DNA of 5,369 nt from Oscillospiraceae bacterium (lineage in GTDB: Bacteria; Bacillota; Clostridia; Oscillospirales; Oscillospiraceae), in contig JAITGW010000108.1 in the NCBI GenBank assembly GCA_031280325.1, positions 1 to 5,369 on the forward strand. The letters run 5' to 3'. The notes under the pieces are model-generated. The model was given only the letters and a program-made list of their open reading frames with translations, did not search any database and was not told the origin of the DNA. Position numbers and translations under genes: made by a program. Shown here piece by piece: positions 1 to 5,369 of the stretch (positions are counted from its first letter, which is position 1; the number at the start of each line of letters is the position of its first letter).

Positions 1-549
1 CGTGTTCTCACCGGTATAGTTCACCTTGAGAACCGGCGTGTAAATCGAGTCGATCGGTATTACGCCGATAATCGGCTGGGCGAGCTTGTTGCGCTCTGCC
101 GAGGCGTAGCCCCTGCCGTGGTCAAGCGTCATCTCCATGCGGAGCGTCGCCCCATCCGACAGCGTCGCGATATGGAGGTCAGGATTGAGTATCTCAACCT
201 CCGCGTCGGCGGCAATGTCCCCTGCCGTGACCTCCCGCTCCCCGCTAACTTCAAGGTAAACAGTTTTCTGTCGGTCGGTGTGGAGGCGGGCGATGATTTT
301 CTTTATGTTGAGGATTATCTCTGTAACGTCCTCTTTAACTCCTGGAATTGTTGAAAACTCATGCTGTATCCCCGCGATTTTAACCGTTGTGACCGCCGTT
401 CCGGGCAGCGACGAGAGCAAAATTCTCCTAAGCGAGTTGCCCAGCGTCGTCCCATATCCCCGCTCCAGCGGCTCTACTATATACTTCCCGTGGGATTCAT
501 CTCCCGGCGTCTCTACGCACTCTATGCGCGGTCTTTCAATTTCTACCAT
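1..549 (-). CDS. rpoA: RNA polymerase alpha subunit, N-terminal part (3' end cut by window)
   Basis: Encodes the alpha subunit, which dimerises to start assembly of the RNA polymerase core. The reading frame starts at ATG 549-547 and stays open to base 1, giving the first 183 residues of a protein that is normally about 315. The start is set by an AGGAGG at 556-561, six bases upstream. The N-terminal domain is clear: the dimerisation motif [17 protein letters not shown] sits at about residues 34-50, with the paired arginines R41 and R42 that match the conserved arginines of the E. coli beta-contact region. It is followed by the [19 protein letters not shown] stretch (about 63-81). The inserted domain (about 90-165) is also present. 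The linker and the C-terminal DNA-binding domain lie outside the window, as would rplQ if the usual order holds. It is the last gene seen, 73 bases after rpsD. Its first codons include ATA and AGG, less usual in the ribosomal genes upstream. Confidence 0.98.
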   Translation of the reverse strand, partial: MVEIERPRIECVETPGDESHGKYIVEPLERGYGTTLGNSLRRILLSSLPGTAVTTVKIAGIQHEFSTIPGVKEDVTEIILNIKKIIARLHTDRQKTVYLEVSGEREVTAGDIAADAEVEILNPDLHIATLSDGATLRMEMTLDHGRGYASAERNKLAQPIIGVIPIDSIYTPVLKVNYTGENT

Positions 550-553
550 ATAT

Positions 554-593
554 ACCCTCCTTCAATAAATTCACAGCCATCCAATTTGAGGGT
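554..593 (-). promoter_or_regulatory. candidate stem that hides the rpoA ribosome binding site
   Basis: On the transcribed strand, ACCCTC (593-588) is fully complementary to GAGGGT (559-554), which contains most of the rpoA Shine-Dalgarno. Inside it, AAATT (587-583) can pair with AATTT (571-567), continuing the stem on one side with a 7-base bulge on the other. If formed, the stem would reduce rpoA translation. The complementarity is seen directly; a regulatory role is inference. Chance pairing of this size is possible in a 73-base gap. Confidence 0.35.
556..561 (-). promoter_or_regulatory. Shine-Dalgarno site of rpoA
   Basis: AGGAGG, followed by a further G, lies six bases before the rpoA ATG. 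This is a near-perfect match to the end of 16S rRNA and fixes the rpoA start. It is partly complementary to a CCCTC segment about 30 bases upstream (see the candidate leader structure). Confidence 0.9.
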
Positions 594-596
594 TGC

Positions 597-615
597 ACCG
601 GAAACCTCTCCCGGT
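597..615 (-). promoter_or_regulatory. hairpin just after rpsD
   Basis: ACCGGGA (615-609) pairs with TTCCGGT (603-597) around a five-base loop GAGGT, giving seven pairs with one G-U. It begins seven bases after the rpsD stop codon. No T-run follows, so it is not a normal intrinsic terminator, and rpoA is clearly meant to be read from the same transcript. It could stabilise the mRNA, mark a processing site, or take part in rpoA control together with the adjacent stem. Confidence 0.4.
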
Positions 616-622
616 ACAAGCG

Positions 623-1249
623 TTATTTCGAGTACAACTCGACGATGAGCTGTTCTTCAACCGGAAGGTCGATGTCGTCCCTGGCGGGGGCGGCAAGAAC
701 CGTGGCGCTCTGCTTATTCGCGTCATAGTCCAGCCATTTCGGCGCCTTTCGGGAGGCGTTGGCTTCAATCGAAGATTTGATCTTGCTGACAGATCGGCTC
801 TTGTCGGCGAGGGCAATGAGCATTCCCGGTTTCACAAGAAACGAGGGGATGTTCACACGGCGTCCGTTCACTGTGAAGTGACCGTGGAGGACGAGCTGGC
901 GCGCCTCGGCGCGGCTCATCGCAAAGCCGAGACGGTAAATCGTGTTGTCAAGCCGCGTTTCGATGATCGAAAGCAGGTTTTCGCCCGTTTTGCCGGCGCG
1001 GCGGGCAGCAATCTCAAAATATCCGCGGAACTGGCTCTCAAGAATACCGTAATAGCGCTTTGCTTTCTGCTTCTCACGCAGCTGTGTGCCGTATTCCGAG
1101 ACTTTTGTTCGCCCCTGACCGTGCATTCCGGGGGGATATGCGCGGCGCTCAACTCCGCATTTGTCGGTATAGCATCTGTCGCCTTTGAGGAAAAGCTTTT
1201 GGTTTTCCCTGCGGCACAGGCGACAGACTGCGTCTGTATATCTTGCCAT
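623..1249 (-). CDS. rpsD: 30S ribosomal protein S4 (uS4), zinc-binding form
   Basis: Primary 16S rRNA-binding protein that starts assembly of the 30S body and lines the mRNA entry region. In well-studied bacteria it is also a translational repressor of its own operon. The protein has 208 residues, the usual length. It starts [15 protein letters not shown] and carries C9, C12, C26 and C31 (C-X2-C-X13-C-X4-C), the zinc-ligand set known from Thermus S4 and missing in the Bacillus and E. coli forms. An S4 RNA-binding domain follows, with [20 protein letters not shown] at about 96-115 and the [18 protein letters not shown] segment after it. It ends in the typical VEELYSK-like tail, here IVELYSK. 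ATG at 1249 is preceded by AAGGAGG (1260-1266), which overlaps the rpsK stop codon, so the two are probably translationally coupled. Its position between rpsK and rpoA is common in Clostridia, whereas in Bacillus rpsD lies elsewhere. Confidence 0.99.
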   Translation of the reverse strand: MARYTDAVCRLCRRENQKLFLKGDRCYTDKCGVERRAYPPGMHGQGRTKVSEYGTQLREKQKAKRYYGILESQFRGYFEIAARRAGKTGENLLSIIETRLDNTIYRLGFAMSRAEARQLVLHGHFTVNGRRVNIPSFLVKPGMLIALADKSRSVSKIKSSIEANASRKAPKWLDYDANKQSATVLAAPARDDIDLPVEEQLIVELYSK

Positions 1250-1264
1250 GCTGTGTGTTCCTCC

Positions 1265-1663
1265 TTATACTCTGCGGCGCTTTGGCGGACGGCAGCCGTT
1301 GTGCGGAATGGGGGTAACGTCCTTGATCATCGTCACCTCAAGGCCCGCTGACTGCAGCGCGCGGATCGCTGCCTCACGTCCCGAGCCGGGACCCTTGACA
1401 AAGACCTCAACCGTCTTGAGTCCATGCTCCATGGCGGCCTTTGCCGCCGTTTCGGCGGCTGTTTGGGCGGCGAACGGCGTACTCTTGCGGCTGCCCTTAA
1501 AACCCATCTCTCCGGCGGACGCCCAGGAAATCGCATTGCCGTTAGTGTCCGTAATGGTCACCATCGTATTGTTGAAGGAAGACTTAATATGCACGGCGCC
1601 CTTTTCAATATTCTTTCGCTCGCGGCGGCGTGTGCGTACCTTTTTACCTTTCGGTGCTGCCAT
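1265..1663 (-). CDS. rpsK: 30S ribosomal protein S11 (uS11)
   Basis: Protein of the 30S platform that contacts 16S rRNA near the E and P sites and forms a pair with S18 and S6. The product has 132 residues, close to the usual 129. The N-terminus is basic ([14 protein letters not shown]). It is followed by the core [18 protein letters not shown] (about 22-39), the [23 protein letters not shown] signature (about 45-67), and [19 protein letters not shown] (about 89-107). The C-terminal [13 protein letters not shown] contains the Asn-Gly pair (N122-G123), the site reported to turn into isoaspartate in E. coli S11. ATG at 1663-1661 is preceded by GGGGAGGG (1671-1678) with seven bases between. It is 15 bases from the rpsM stop and 15 bases from the rpsD start. 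Confidence 0.99.
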   Translation of the reverse strand: MAAPKGKKVRTRRRERKNIEKGAVHIKSSFNNTMVTITDTNGNAISWASAGEMGFKGSRKSTPFAAQTAAETAAKAAMEHGLKTVEVFVKGPGSGREAAIRALQSAGLEVTMIKDVTPIPHNGCRPPKRRRV

Positions 1664-1678
1664 ATTTCTTCCCTCCCC

Positions 1679-2047
1679 TTACTTCTTCTTGTTTGCGATC
1701 GTGCGCTTCGGACCCTTGCGCGTGCGCGCGTTCGTCTTGGAGCGCTGCCCGCGCACGGGAAGTCCGCGGCGGTGCCGCGTCCCGCGATAGCTGCCGATCT
1801 CGGTAAGGCGTTTTATGTCAAGCGCAACGGAGCGGCGCAGGTCGCCCTCCACCACATAGCTCTTGTCAATCGCCTCGCGCAGCGCGGTCTCGTCCGTCTC
1901 CGTGAGGTTCTTGACGCGCGTGTCCGGATTAATTCCGGTCGCTTCCAGGATTTTCTTCGCGCTCGTTCTGCCGATACCATAGACATAGGTGAGCCCGATC
2001 TCAATCCGTTTGTCCTTGGGCAGGTCAATGCCGGAAATACGTGCCAT
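1679..2047 (-). CDS. rpsM: 30S ribosomal protein S13 (uS13)
   Basis: Protein of the 30S head; its long basic tail reaches the P-site tRNA and it makes the bridges to the 50S central protuberance. The 122 residues match the family. It starts [26 protein letters not shown], has the helix-two-turns-helix [11 protein letters not shown] region (about 29-39), and the C-terminal signature [27 protein letters not shown] followed by the lysine-rich end. The ATG at 2047-2045 is fixed by the conserved N-terminus; an in-frame TGA lies only nine bases upstream of it, so no earlier start is possible. The only purine-rich ribosome-binding candidate, GAAAGGA (2061-2067), is 13 bases from the ATG, which is longer than for the other genes here. 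A 67-base gap separates it from rpmJ, the second longest in the window. Confidence 0.99.
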   Translation of the reverse strand: MARISGIDLPKDKRIEIGLTYVYGIGRTSAKKILEATGINPDTRVKNLTETDETALREAIDKSYVVEGDLRRSVALDIKRLTEIGSYRGTRHRRGLPVRGQRSKTNARTRKGPKRTIANKKK

Positions 2048-2093
2048 TCTTAGTAATCAGTCCTTTCTAAAACTGTTTTGTGTTTCGCCGTTT

Positions 2094-2114
2094 AATTGTC
2101 AATTGTCAGTTGAC
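2094..2114. repeat. tandem heptamer AATTGTC, AATTGTC, AGTTGAC
   Basis: Three consecutive seven-base units are seen on the plus strand: AATTGTC (2094-2100), AATTGTC (2101-2107) and the variant AGTTGAC (2108-2114). The last two-thirds also form an imperfect inverted repeat, GTCAATT (2098-2104) against AGTTGAC (2108-2114), with one mismatch. The block ends exactly one base before the rpmJ stop codon on its coding strand. On the minus strand it contains TTGACA, identical to a sigma-A -35 box, but I find no acceptable -10 box 16 to 18 bases later. It looks like a short genome-wide intergenic repeat, which is inference from its form. Confidence 0.5.
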
Positions 2115-2228
2115 TCAGCCCTGGCGCTGCTTGTGCTTCGGATTTTCGCAGATGACCATCACGCGGCCGCGCCGACGGATGATCTTGCACTTCTCGCACA
2201 TGGGCTTGACAGAGGGCCGTACTTTCAT
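2115..2228 (-). CDS. rpmJ: 50S ribosomal protein L36 (bL36), zinc-binding form
   Basis: Smallest protein of the 50S subunit, sitting in 23S rRNA near the L7/L12 stalk base. The 37 residues read [20 protein letters not shown], then [17 protein letters not shown]. The zinc ligands C11, C14, C27 and H32 are all present, so this is the zinc-containing (C+) form rather than the zinc-free paralogue. The ATG at 2228-2226 follows AGGAGGA (2236-2242) with seven bases between. It sits 29 bases after infA and 67 bases before rpsM, its classical place at the head of the alpha part of the super-operon. Confidence 0.98.
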   Translation of the reverse strand: MKVRPSVKPMCEKCKIIRRRGRVMVICENPKHKQRQG

Positions 2229-2257
2229 TATGAATTCCTCCTACAATAAGTCCGCTG

Positions 2258-2476
2258 TTATTTACTTCTCCAGGTGATTCGCCCGCGCGTCAGGTCATAC
2301 GGCGACATCTGCACCGTGACCTTATCCCCCGGGAGAATGCGTATAAATTTCATACGCAGCTTGCCGGAGATGTGCGCCAGAATTATGTGTCCCTTGCCGA
2401 TGTCAACCCTAAAGGTCGTGTTTGGCAGAGATTCAACCACAACTCCCTCAAGCTCAATTACGTCATCCTTTGCCAA
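2258..2476 (-). CDS. infA: translation initiation factor IF-1
   Basis: Binds the A site of the 30S subunit during initiation and works with IF2 and IF3. The 72 residues are the exact family length and form a single S1-type OB fold. [19 protein letters not shown] opens the protein, and the family signature [19 protein letters not shown] lies at about 35-53, followed by [13 protein letters not shown]. The start codon is TTG (2476-2474), because the conserved MAKDD begins exactly there and no ATG or GTG lies in frame close upstream. A strong GGAGGAGG (2486-2493) stands nine bases before it. The start lies inside the KOW gene, giving a 14-base overlap. The stop TAA is 29 bases from rpmJ. Confidence 0.98.
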   Translation of the reverse strand: MAKDDVIELEGVVVESLPNTTFRVDIGKGHIILAHISGKLRMKFIRILPGDKVTVQMSPYDLTRGRITWRSK

Positions 2477-2765
2477 GCGTAGACACCTCCTCCATTCCCG
2501 GCTTCCCGGGGATTTCCCCGAGCGCCCGTCTCAGCTGCGCGTTTGTGATCCGTTCACCCGACAAAAGACGCTGCGTCAGCCACTCGTCCCCGCCGGATAC
2601 AAGACTTACATGTTTATGCTTTTTCCGCTTTGGCTTTTCAAGCCTGCGGCTGCGCCCATCCGCCAGTGTGAGATACTGTCCATCGGTCGAAATCACCGCA
2701 TAGACTCTTCCCGCGTCGCGCCCGTTTTCGTTTCGGATAAAGCATCCGATCTTAAGCTCTTCCAC
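2463..2765 (-). CDS. KOW-domain RNA-binding protein (L14e/L27e-like)
   Basis: A small protein of 100 residues. Its first half looks like a KOW-type SH3 barrel: [20 protein letters not shown] (about 4-23), a second strand region [15 protein letters not shown], and a very basic patch KPKRKKHKH at 44-52. Proteins of this sort are found between map and infA in many Firmicutes and are annotated as KOW RNA-binding proteins of the L14e/L27e group; their exact role is not established. The C-terminal half ([21 protein letters not shown], then a Gly/Pro-rich tail) is probably helical. The start is GTG (2765-2763) with GGAG (2774-2777) inside the last codons of map, eight bases upstream. The gene begins five bases after the map stop and overlaps infA by 14 bases, so it is probably coupled to both. 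I do not assign a gene symbol. An RNA-binding role is inferred from the domain and the context. Confidence 0.85.
   Translation of the reverse strand: MEELKIGCFIRNENGRDAGRVYAVISTDGQYLTLADGRSRRLEKPKRKKHKHVSLVSGGDEWLTQRLLSGERITNAQLRRALGEIPGKPGMEEVSTLGKG
2486..2493 (-). promoter_or_regulatory. Shine-Dalgarno site of infA inside the KOW gene
   Basis: GGAGGAGG lies nine bases before the TTG start of infA and inside the last codons of the upstream KOW gene, where it encodes part of its Met-Glu-Glu-Val tail. The strong site and the spacing support the TTG as the true infA start. It also offers an ATG (2496-2494), but that ATG is in the KOW frame and not in the infA frame. Confidence 0.85.
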
Positions 2766-2770
2766 GGTGG

Positions 2771-3529
2771 CTACTCCGTTTGCGTGAGAATCCGGGCGCC
2801 GTCCCGTGTAATCAGCACCGTATTCTCATAATGCGCCGAGAGCGACCCGTCTCGCGTCGCGATAGTCCACCCGTCGGGCATAACCCGGATACCGTACCGG
2901 CCCGCGTTTATCATTGGCTCGACCGCGATTGTCATCCCCTCAATAAGCCGCGGATCAGCGCCGCGCCGCGGCGCCTGAACATAGTTCGGAATTTCCGGAT
3001 CCTCGTGAAGCCTCTCCCCGACGCCGTGACCGACAAAGTCACGAACAACCGAAAATCCACTGTTTTCAGCGCATTCCTGCACCGCGCGGGAAATGTCTGA
3101 CACGCGTTTTCCGGGCAGCGCGTGCTTCATCGCCTCGAAAAAGCACTGCCTTGTAACCTCGACAAGGCGACATGCCTCAACGCTCCCTTCACCGACGATA
3201 AACGTGTCGGCGCAGTCGCCCACGAAGCCATCCTTTGTCGCTCCGACGTCAATGCTTACGAGATCGCCGTCGCACAGCCTGCGCGTGCCGGGGATACCGT
3301 GAATGACCTCGTCATTCACTGAAATACATACGCTTTTCGGGAACCCGTTATAGCCAAGGAACGTGGGAATCGCTCCCCGCCCGACGATAAAGTCGTGCAC
3401 TGCCCTGTCAAGCTCCCGTGTTGATATGCCAGCAACCGCCATTTTCCCGGCTAAACCCCGGGCAGCCGCAGCAATCGCTCCCGCCTGGCGCATCAACTCT
3501 ATTTCGCGCGGGGTTCTAAGCTTAATCAT
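2771..3529 (-). CDS. map: methionine aminopeptidase, type I
   Basis: Removes the starting methionine from new proteins as they leave the ribosome. The 252 residues form a complete type Ia enzyme without an N-terminal zinc-finger extension. All five metal ligands are present: D94, D105, H168, E204 and E235, in the motifs VSIDVG, VGDCADT, FVGHGVG, AVEPM and HYENT. H77 (VIHGIP) and H175 (GERLHEDP) match the catalytic histidines of the E. coli enzyme (H79 and H178). The usual Glu-His-Thr near E235 reads Glu-Asn-Thr here, a tolerated change. The ATG (3529-3527) overlaps the adk TGA in an ATGA, which points to translational coupling; only a short GGGG stretch stands upstream as a ribosome-binding candidate. 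The stop is TAG, five bases before the KOW gene. Confidence 0.99.
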   Translation of the reverse strand: MIKLRTPREIELMRQAGAIAAAARGLAGKMAVAGISTRELDRAVHDFIVGRGAIPTFLGYNGFPKSVCISVNDEVIHGIPGTRRLCDGDLVSIDVGATKDGFVGDCADTFIVGEGSVEACRLVEVTRQCFFEAMKHALPGKRVSDISRAVQECAENSGFSVVRDFVGHGVGERLHEDPEIPNYVQAPRRGADPRLIEGMTIAVEPMINAGRYGIRVMPDGWTIATRDGSLSAHYENTVLITRDGARILTQTE

Positions 3530-4161
3530 TTAATCCCCAGCGTTTCACAGATAACTCTTGTCGTCGCCTCAATCGTCGGTTGATTGTCAACCGTCAAAAG
3601 CTTTTTGCGTTCGGCGTAATGACCGAGCAGAGGCTCCGTCTCAGCGTGATATACCTTGAGGCGGTTTTTTACCGTCTCCGGCTCATCGTCACGGCGGATT
3701 TCAAGCGGCTTTCCGCATCTGTCGCACACGCCCTCCTCCTTCGGCGGCGCGGATACGATATGATACGTCGCCCCGCACTCCGGGCAGAAGCGCCGCCCGC
3801 CCATGCGGTCGATAATCTCCTGGTCGCTGATCTCAATGGACAGCGCGCAGTCGATCTCGATGCCATTCTCGTCAAGCGCGCGCGCCTGCGGCAGCGTCCT
3901 CGGCATACCGTCGAGAATATAGCCGTTGCGGCAGTCCGGATCCTCCATGCGCTCTTTGAATACTCCGATTGTAACGTCATCCGGCACAAGCGCGCCGGCG
4001 TCCATAAAGGACTTTGCCAGAAGTCCCACCGGCGTGCCGTTTTTAACGGCGGCCCGCAGGATATTACCTGTCGATATCGAAGGAACTCCGAGCTTTTGCG
4101 CCAGAATCTCCGCCTGGGTTCCTTTTCCCGCGCCCGGAGCGCCAAGTAAAATCAGTTTCAT
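3526..4161 (-). CDS. adk: adenylate kinase, zinc-finger LID type
   Basis: Balances adenine nucleotides by ATP + AMP = 2 ADP in the cytosol. The 211 residues are the long bacterial form. The P-loop GAPGAGKGT lies at 7-15, the AMP-site STG at 30-32, R36 follows, and ILDGMPRT lies at 82-89 with R88. R123 and R124 (GGRRF) open the LID. C126, C129, C146 and C149 form the zinc site typical of Gram-positive enzymes. R156, D158 and R167 line up with the E. coli catalytic residues. Two positions differ from the commonest sequence: N33 where many enzymes have Asp, and M86 where E. coli has Phe. ATG 4161-4159 is preceded by GGGAG (4169-4173), seven bases away. It is 15 bases after secY and overlaps map by four bases, the usual Firmicutes arrangement. 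Confidence 0.99.
   Translation of the reverse strand: MKLILLGAPGAGKGTQAEILAQKLGVPSISTGNILRAAVKNGTPVGLLAKSFMDAGALVPDDVTIGVFKERMEDPDCRNGYILDGMPRTLPQARALDENGIEIDCALSIEISDQEIIDRMGGRRFCPECGATYHIVSAPPKEEGVCDRCGKPLEIRRDDEPETVKNRLKVYHAETEPLLGHYAERKKLLTVDNQPTIEATTRVICETLGIK
3577..3593. repeat. perfect inverted repeat near the end of adk
   Basis: CGGTTGA (3577-3583) and TCAACCG (3587-3593) are exact inverted copies separated by three bases. In the transcript this gives a seven-pair hairpin about 50 bases before the adk stop codon, within the codons for Thr-Val-Asp-Asn-Gln-Pro-Thr. No T-run follows. It may be chance in coding sequence; a role in mRNA stability or in adk-map coupling is possible but unsupported. 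Confidence 0.35.
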
Positions 4162-4176
4162 CCGTCAGCTCCCGAC

Positions 4177-5369
4177 CTACTCAAGGAAGCCCTTGTAATG
4201 ACGCATGAGCATCTGCGCCTCAAGCTGTTTGATCGTCTCAAGCGCAACGCTTATCACGATGATGACACTTGTTCCGCCGAGCGAAATGCCTGAGCTTGCC
4301 GCAGTTGCCGACGACGCCGAGATGATCAGCGGGACAACGGCGATAATCGCAAGATACACGGCGCCGAAGAGGGTGATCTTGCTCAGCACCTTGCGGATAA
4401 AGTCGCTCGTCGGCCGTCCGGCGCGGAAGCCGGGAATGAAGCCTCCGTTTTTCTTGAGGTTATTCGCGACCTCCACCGGGTTGAACTGAATCGTTGAATA
4501 GAAATAGCAAAAGAATACAATCAGCAGGAAGTACACCAAAATGTACAGCCACCCGTTCTGTGCGAACGTCTTTGTGATGAATGTGCTGTTTGCCCATCCG
4601 GGCACGAACGCCGCCACCGTCGCCGGCAGGGACGCCAACGACTGCGCGAAAATTATCGGCAGAACGCCCGACATGTTAAGCTTCAGCGGCAAATGCGTAC
4701 TCTGTCCGCCGTACATCTTCCGACCCACGACGCGCTTGGAATACTGCACCGGAATACGCCGCTCGGAGTTCTGCACGACGACGATGAGAACCATAATTGC
4801 CAGCGCGCCGACGATCATGAGCAGGTACAGCCACCAGTGGCTCATGTCGCCGAGGAAGCCCGTGCCGGCGCTCTTGCTTCCGATAATGCCTGCAAAGCTG
4901 GTCGGAAAGCGCGCGACAATGCTTACGAAAAGGATAACTGAGATTCCGTTTCCAATACCAAATTCTGTAATCTGCTCGCCCATCCACATGAGGAACACGC
5001 TGCCCGCCATAAACGACGCGACGATAACAATCGGCGCGAGAGCGCCGGCGCCCGCCGTGAGAAATCCGTTCGTCGAAAGCAGCACATAGTATCCGTATCC
5101 CTGAAGCAGCGCGATGGCGATCGTGGAGTACCGCGTGATCTTCTCGATTTTCTTCTTGCCCTCTTCGCCGCCCTCTTTAGAGAGACGCTCCAGCGCCGGG
5201 ATAGCGATAGTGAGCAGCTGGATGATAATCTGCGCGTTGATATATGGCTGAATCGACAGCGCAAAAATCGACGCGCGCTCAAACGCGCTGCCCGACATGG
5301 TATTGAGCAAGCCGAGAATCGTATTTTTCTGACTCTCGAAATAACTGCCAAGAAGCTCCGTGCTGATGT
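4177..5369 (-). CDS. secY: SecY preprotein channel subunit (N-terminus cut by window)
   Basis: Forms the membrane channel through which SecA and the ribosome push proteins, with SecE and SecG. The frame is open to the right edge of the window: codons upstream of the TTG at 5310 read ISTELLGSYFESQKNTILG and join the conserved GLLNTMSGSAF, so 5310 is not the start. About 396 residues are seen; compared with Bacillus SecY some 35 to 45 are missing, covering the first membrane helix. Visible marks in order: the plug/TM2 region SIFALSIQPYINAQIIIQLL, the TM4 motif EFGIGNGIS, the cytoplasmic RRIPVQYSKR, STHLPLKLNMSGVLPIIFA, the ribosome- and SecA-binding loop NGGFIPGFRAGRPT, and the C-terminal ETIKQLEAQMLMRHYKGFL. 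About nine of the ten membrane helices are covered. It ends in TAG 15 bases before adk. Confidence 0.99.
   Translation of the reverse strand, partial: ISTELLGSYFESQKNTILGLLNTMSGSAFERASIFALSIQPYINAQIIIQLLTIAIPALERLSKEGGEEGKKKIEKITRYSTIAIALLQGYGYYVLLSTNGFLTAGAGALAPIVIVASFMAGSVFLMWMGEQITEFGIGNGISVILFVSIVARFPTSFAGIIGSKSAGTGFLGDMSHWWLYLLMIVGALAIMVLIVVVQNSERRIPVQYSKRVVGRKMYGGQSTHLPLKLNMSGVLPIIFAQSLASLPATVAAFVPGWANSTFITKTFAQNGWLYILVYFLLIVFFCYFYSTIQFNPVEVANNLKKNGGFIPGFRAGRPTSDFIRKVLSKITLFGAVYLAIIAVVPLIISASSATAASSGISLGGTSVIIVISVALETIKQLEAQMLMRHYKGFLE

Noticed and set aside
597..615. Intrinsic terminator after rpsD
   Set aside because: The hairpin is followed by GCAACCCTC and not by a T-run, and rpoA follows with a strong ribosome binding site.
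593..1351. 252-codon open frame on the plus strand opposite rpsD and the end of rpsK
   Set aside because: It is an antisense shadow: the minus strand holds full-length S4 and S11 with all family motifs, and the plus-strand protein has no recognisable domain or ribosome binding site.
1185..2053. Two overlapping plus-strand open frames of about 200 codons opposite rpsK and rpsM
   Set aside because: They mirror GC-rich basic ribosomal-protein codons and show no family resemblance or start signals.
2093..2114. Promoter before rpsM based on TTGACA
   Set aside because: The -35-like box is part of the heptamer repeat and no TATAAT-like box is found 16 to 18 bases further on, so I do not call a promoter.
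3580..4149. 189-codon plus-strand open frame opposite adk
   Set aside because: It is antisense to a complete adenylate kinase with intact active site and is explained by codon bias in that gene.
5308..5310. TTG as the secY start
   Set aside because: Conserved SecY sequence continues in frame upstream to the window edge, so the real start lies outside the window.

Overview
This window is a piece of the conserved ribosomal-protein super-operon (the end of the spc part running into the alpha part). All ten genes lie on the minus strand, so transcription runs from the high-coordinate end to the low-coordinate end: secY (5' end cut by the window), adk, map, a small KOW-type RNA-binding protein gene, infA, rpmJ, rpsM, rpsK, rpsD, rpoA (3' end cut). 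No transfer genes, CRISPR array, tRNA or rRNA is visible, and no stretch over 80 bases lacks a gene.

The order secY-adk-map-KOW-infA-rpmJ-rpsM-rpsK-rpsD-rpoA, with rpsD inside the operon and a KOW gene between map and infA, points to a Gram-positive bacterium of the class Clostridia. The fairly GC-rich coding sequence, strong AGGAGG-type ribosome binding sites and zinc-finger (four-cysteine) adenylate kinase agree. An Oscillospiraceae/Ruminococcaceae-like gut clostridium is my best guess, but this is inference from gene order and protein style.

Layout from upstream to downstream: secY encodes the protein-conducting membrane channel. adk (adenylate kinase) follows after 15 bases, and map (methionine aminopeptidase) overlaps adk by an ATGA. 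The KOW gene starts with GTG 5 bases after map, and infA (initiation factor IF1) starts with TTG inside the end of the KOW gene. rpmJ (L36), rpsM (S13), rpsK (S11) and rpsD (S4) follow, then rpoA (RNA polymerase alpha subunit). Together they serve protein export, nucleotide balance, N-terminal processing, translation initiation, ribosome assembly and transcription, all coupled to growth rate. Three proteins keep zinc-ligand sets (Adk, L36, S4).

I found no novel system. The points worth a second look are small: two non-ATG starts in a row with an overlap (KOW/infA), a possible RNA switch that could hide the rpoA ribosome binding site in the rpsD-rpoA gap, a heptamer repeat in the rpmJ-rpsM gap, an unusually distant Shine-Dalgarno for rpsM, and a Met in place of a usual Phe next to the AMP site of Adk.
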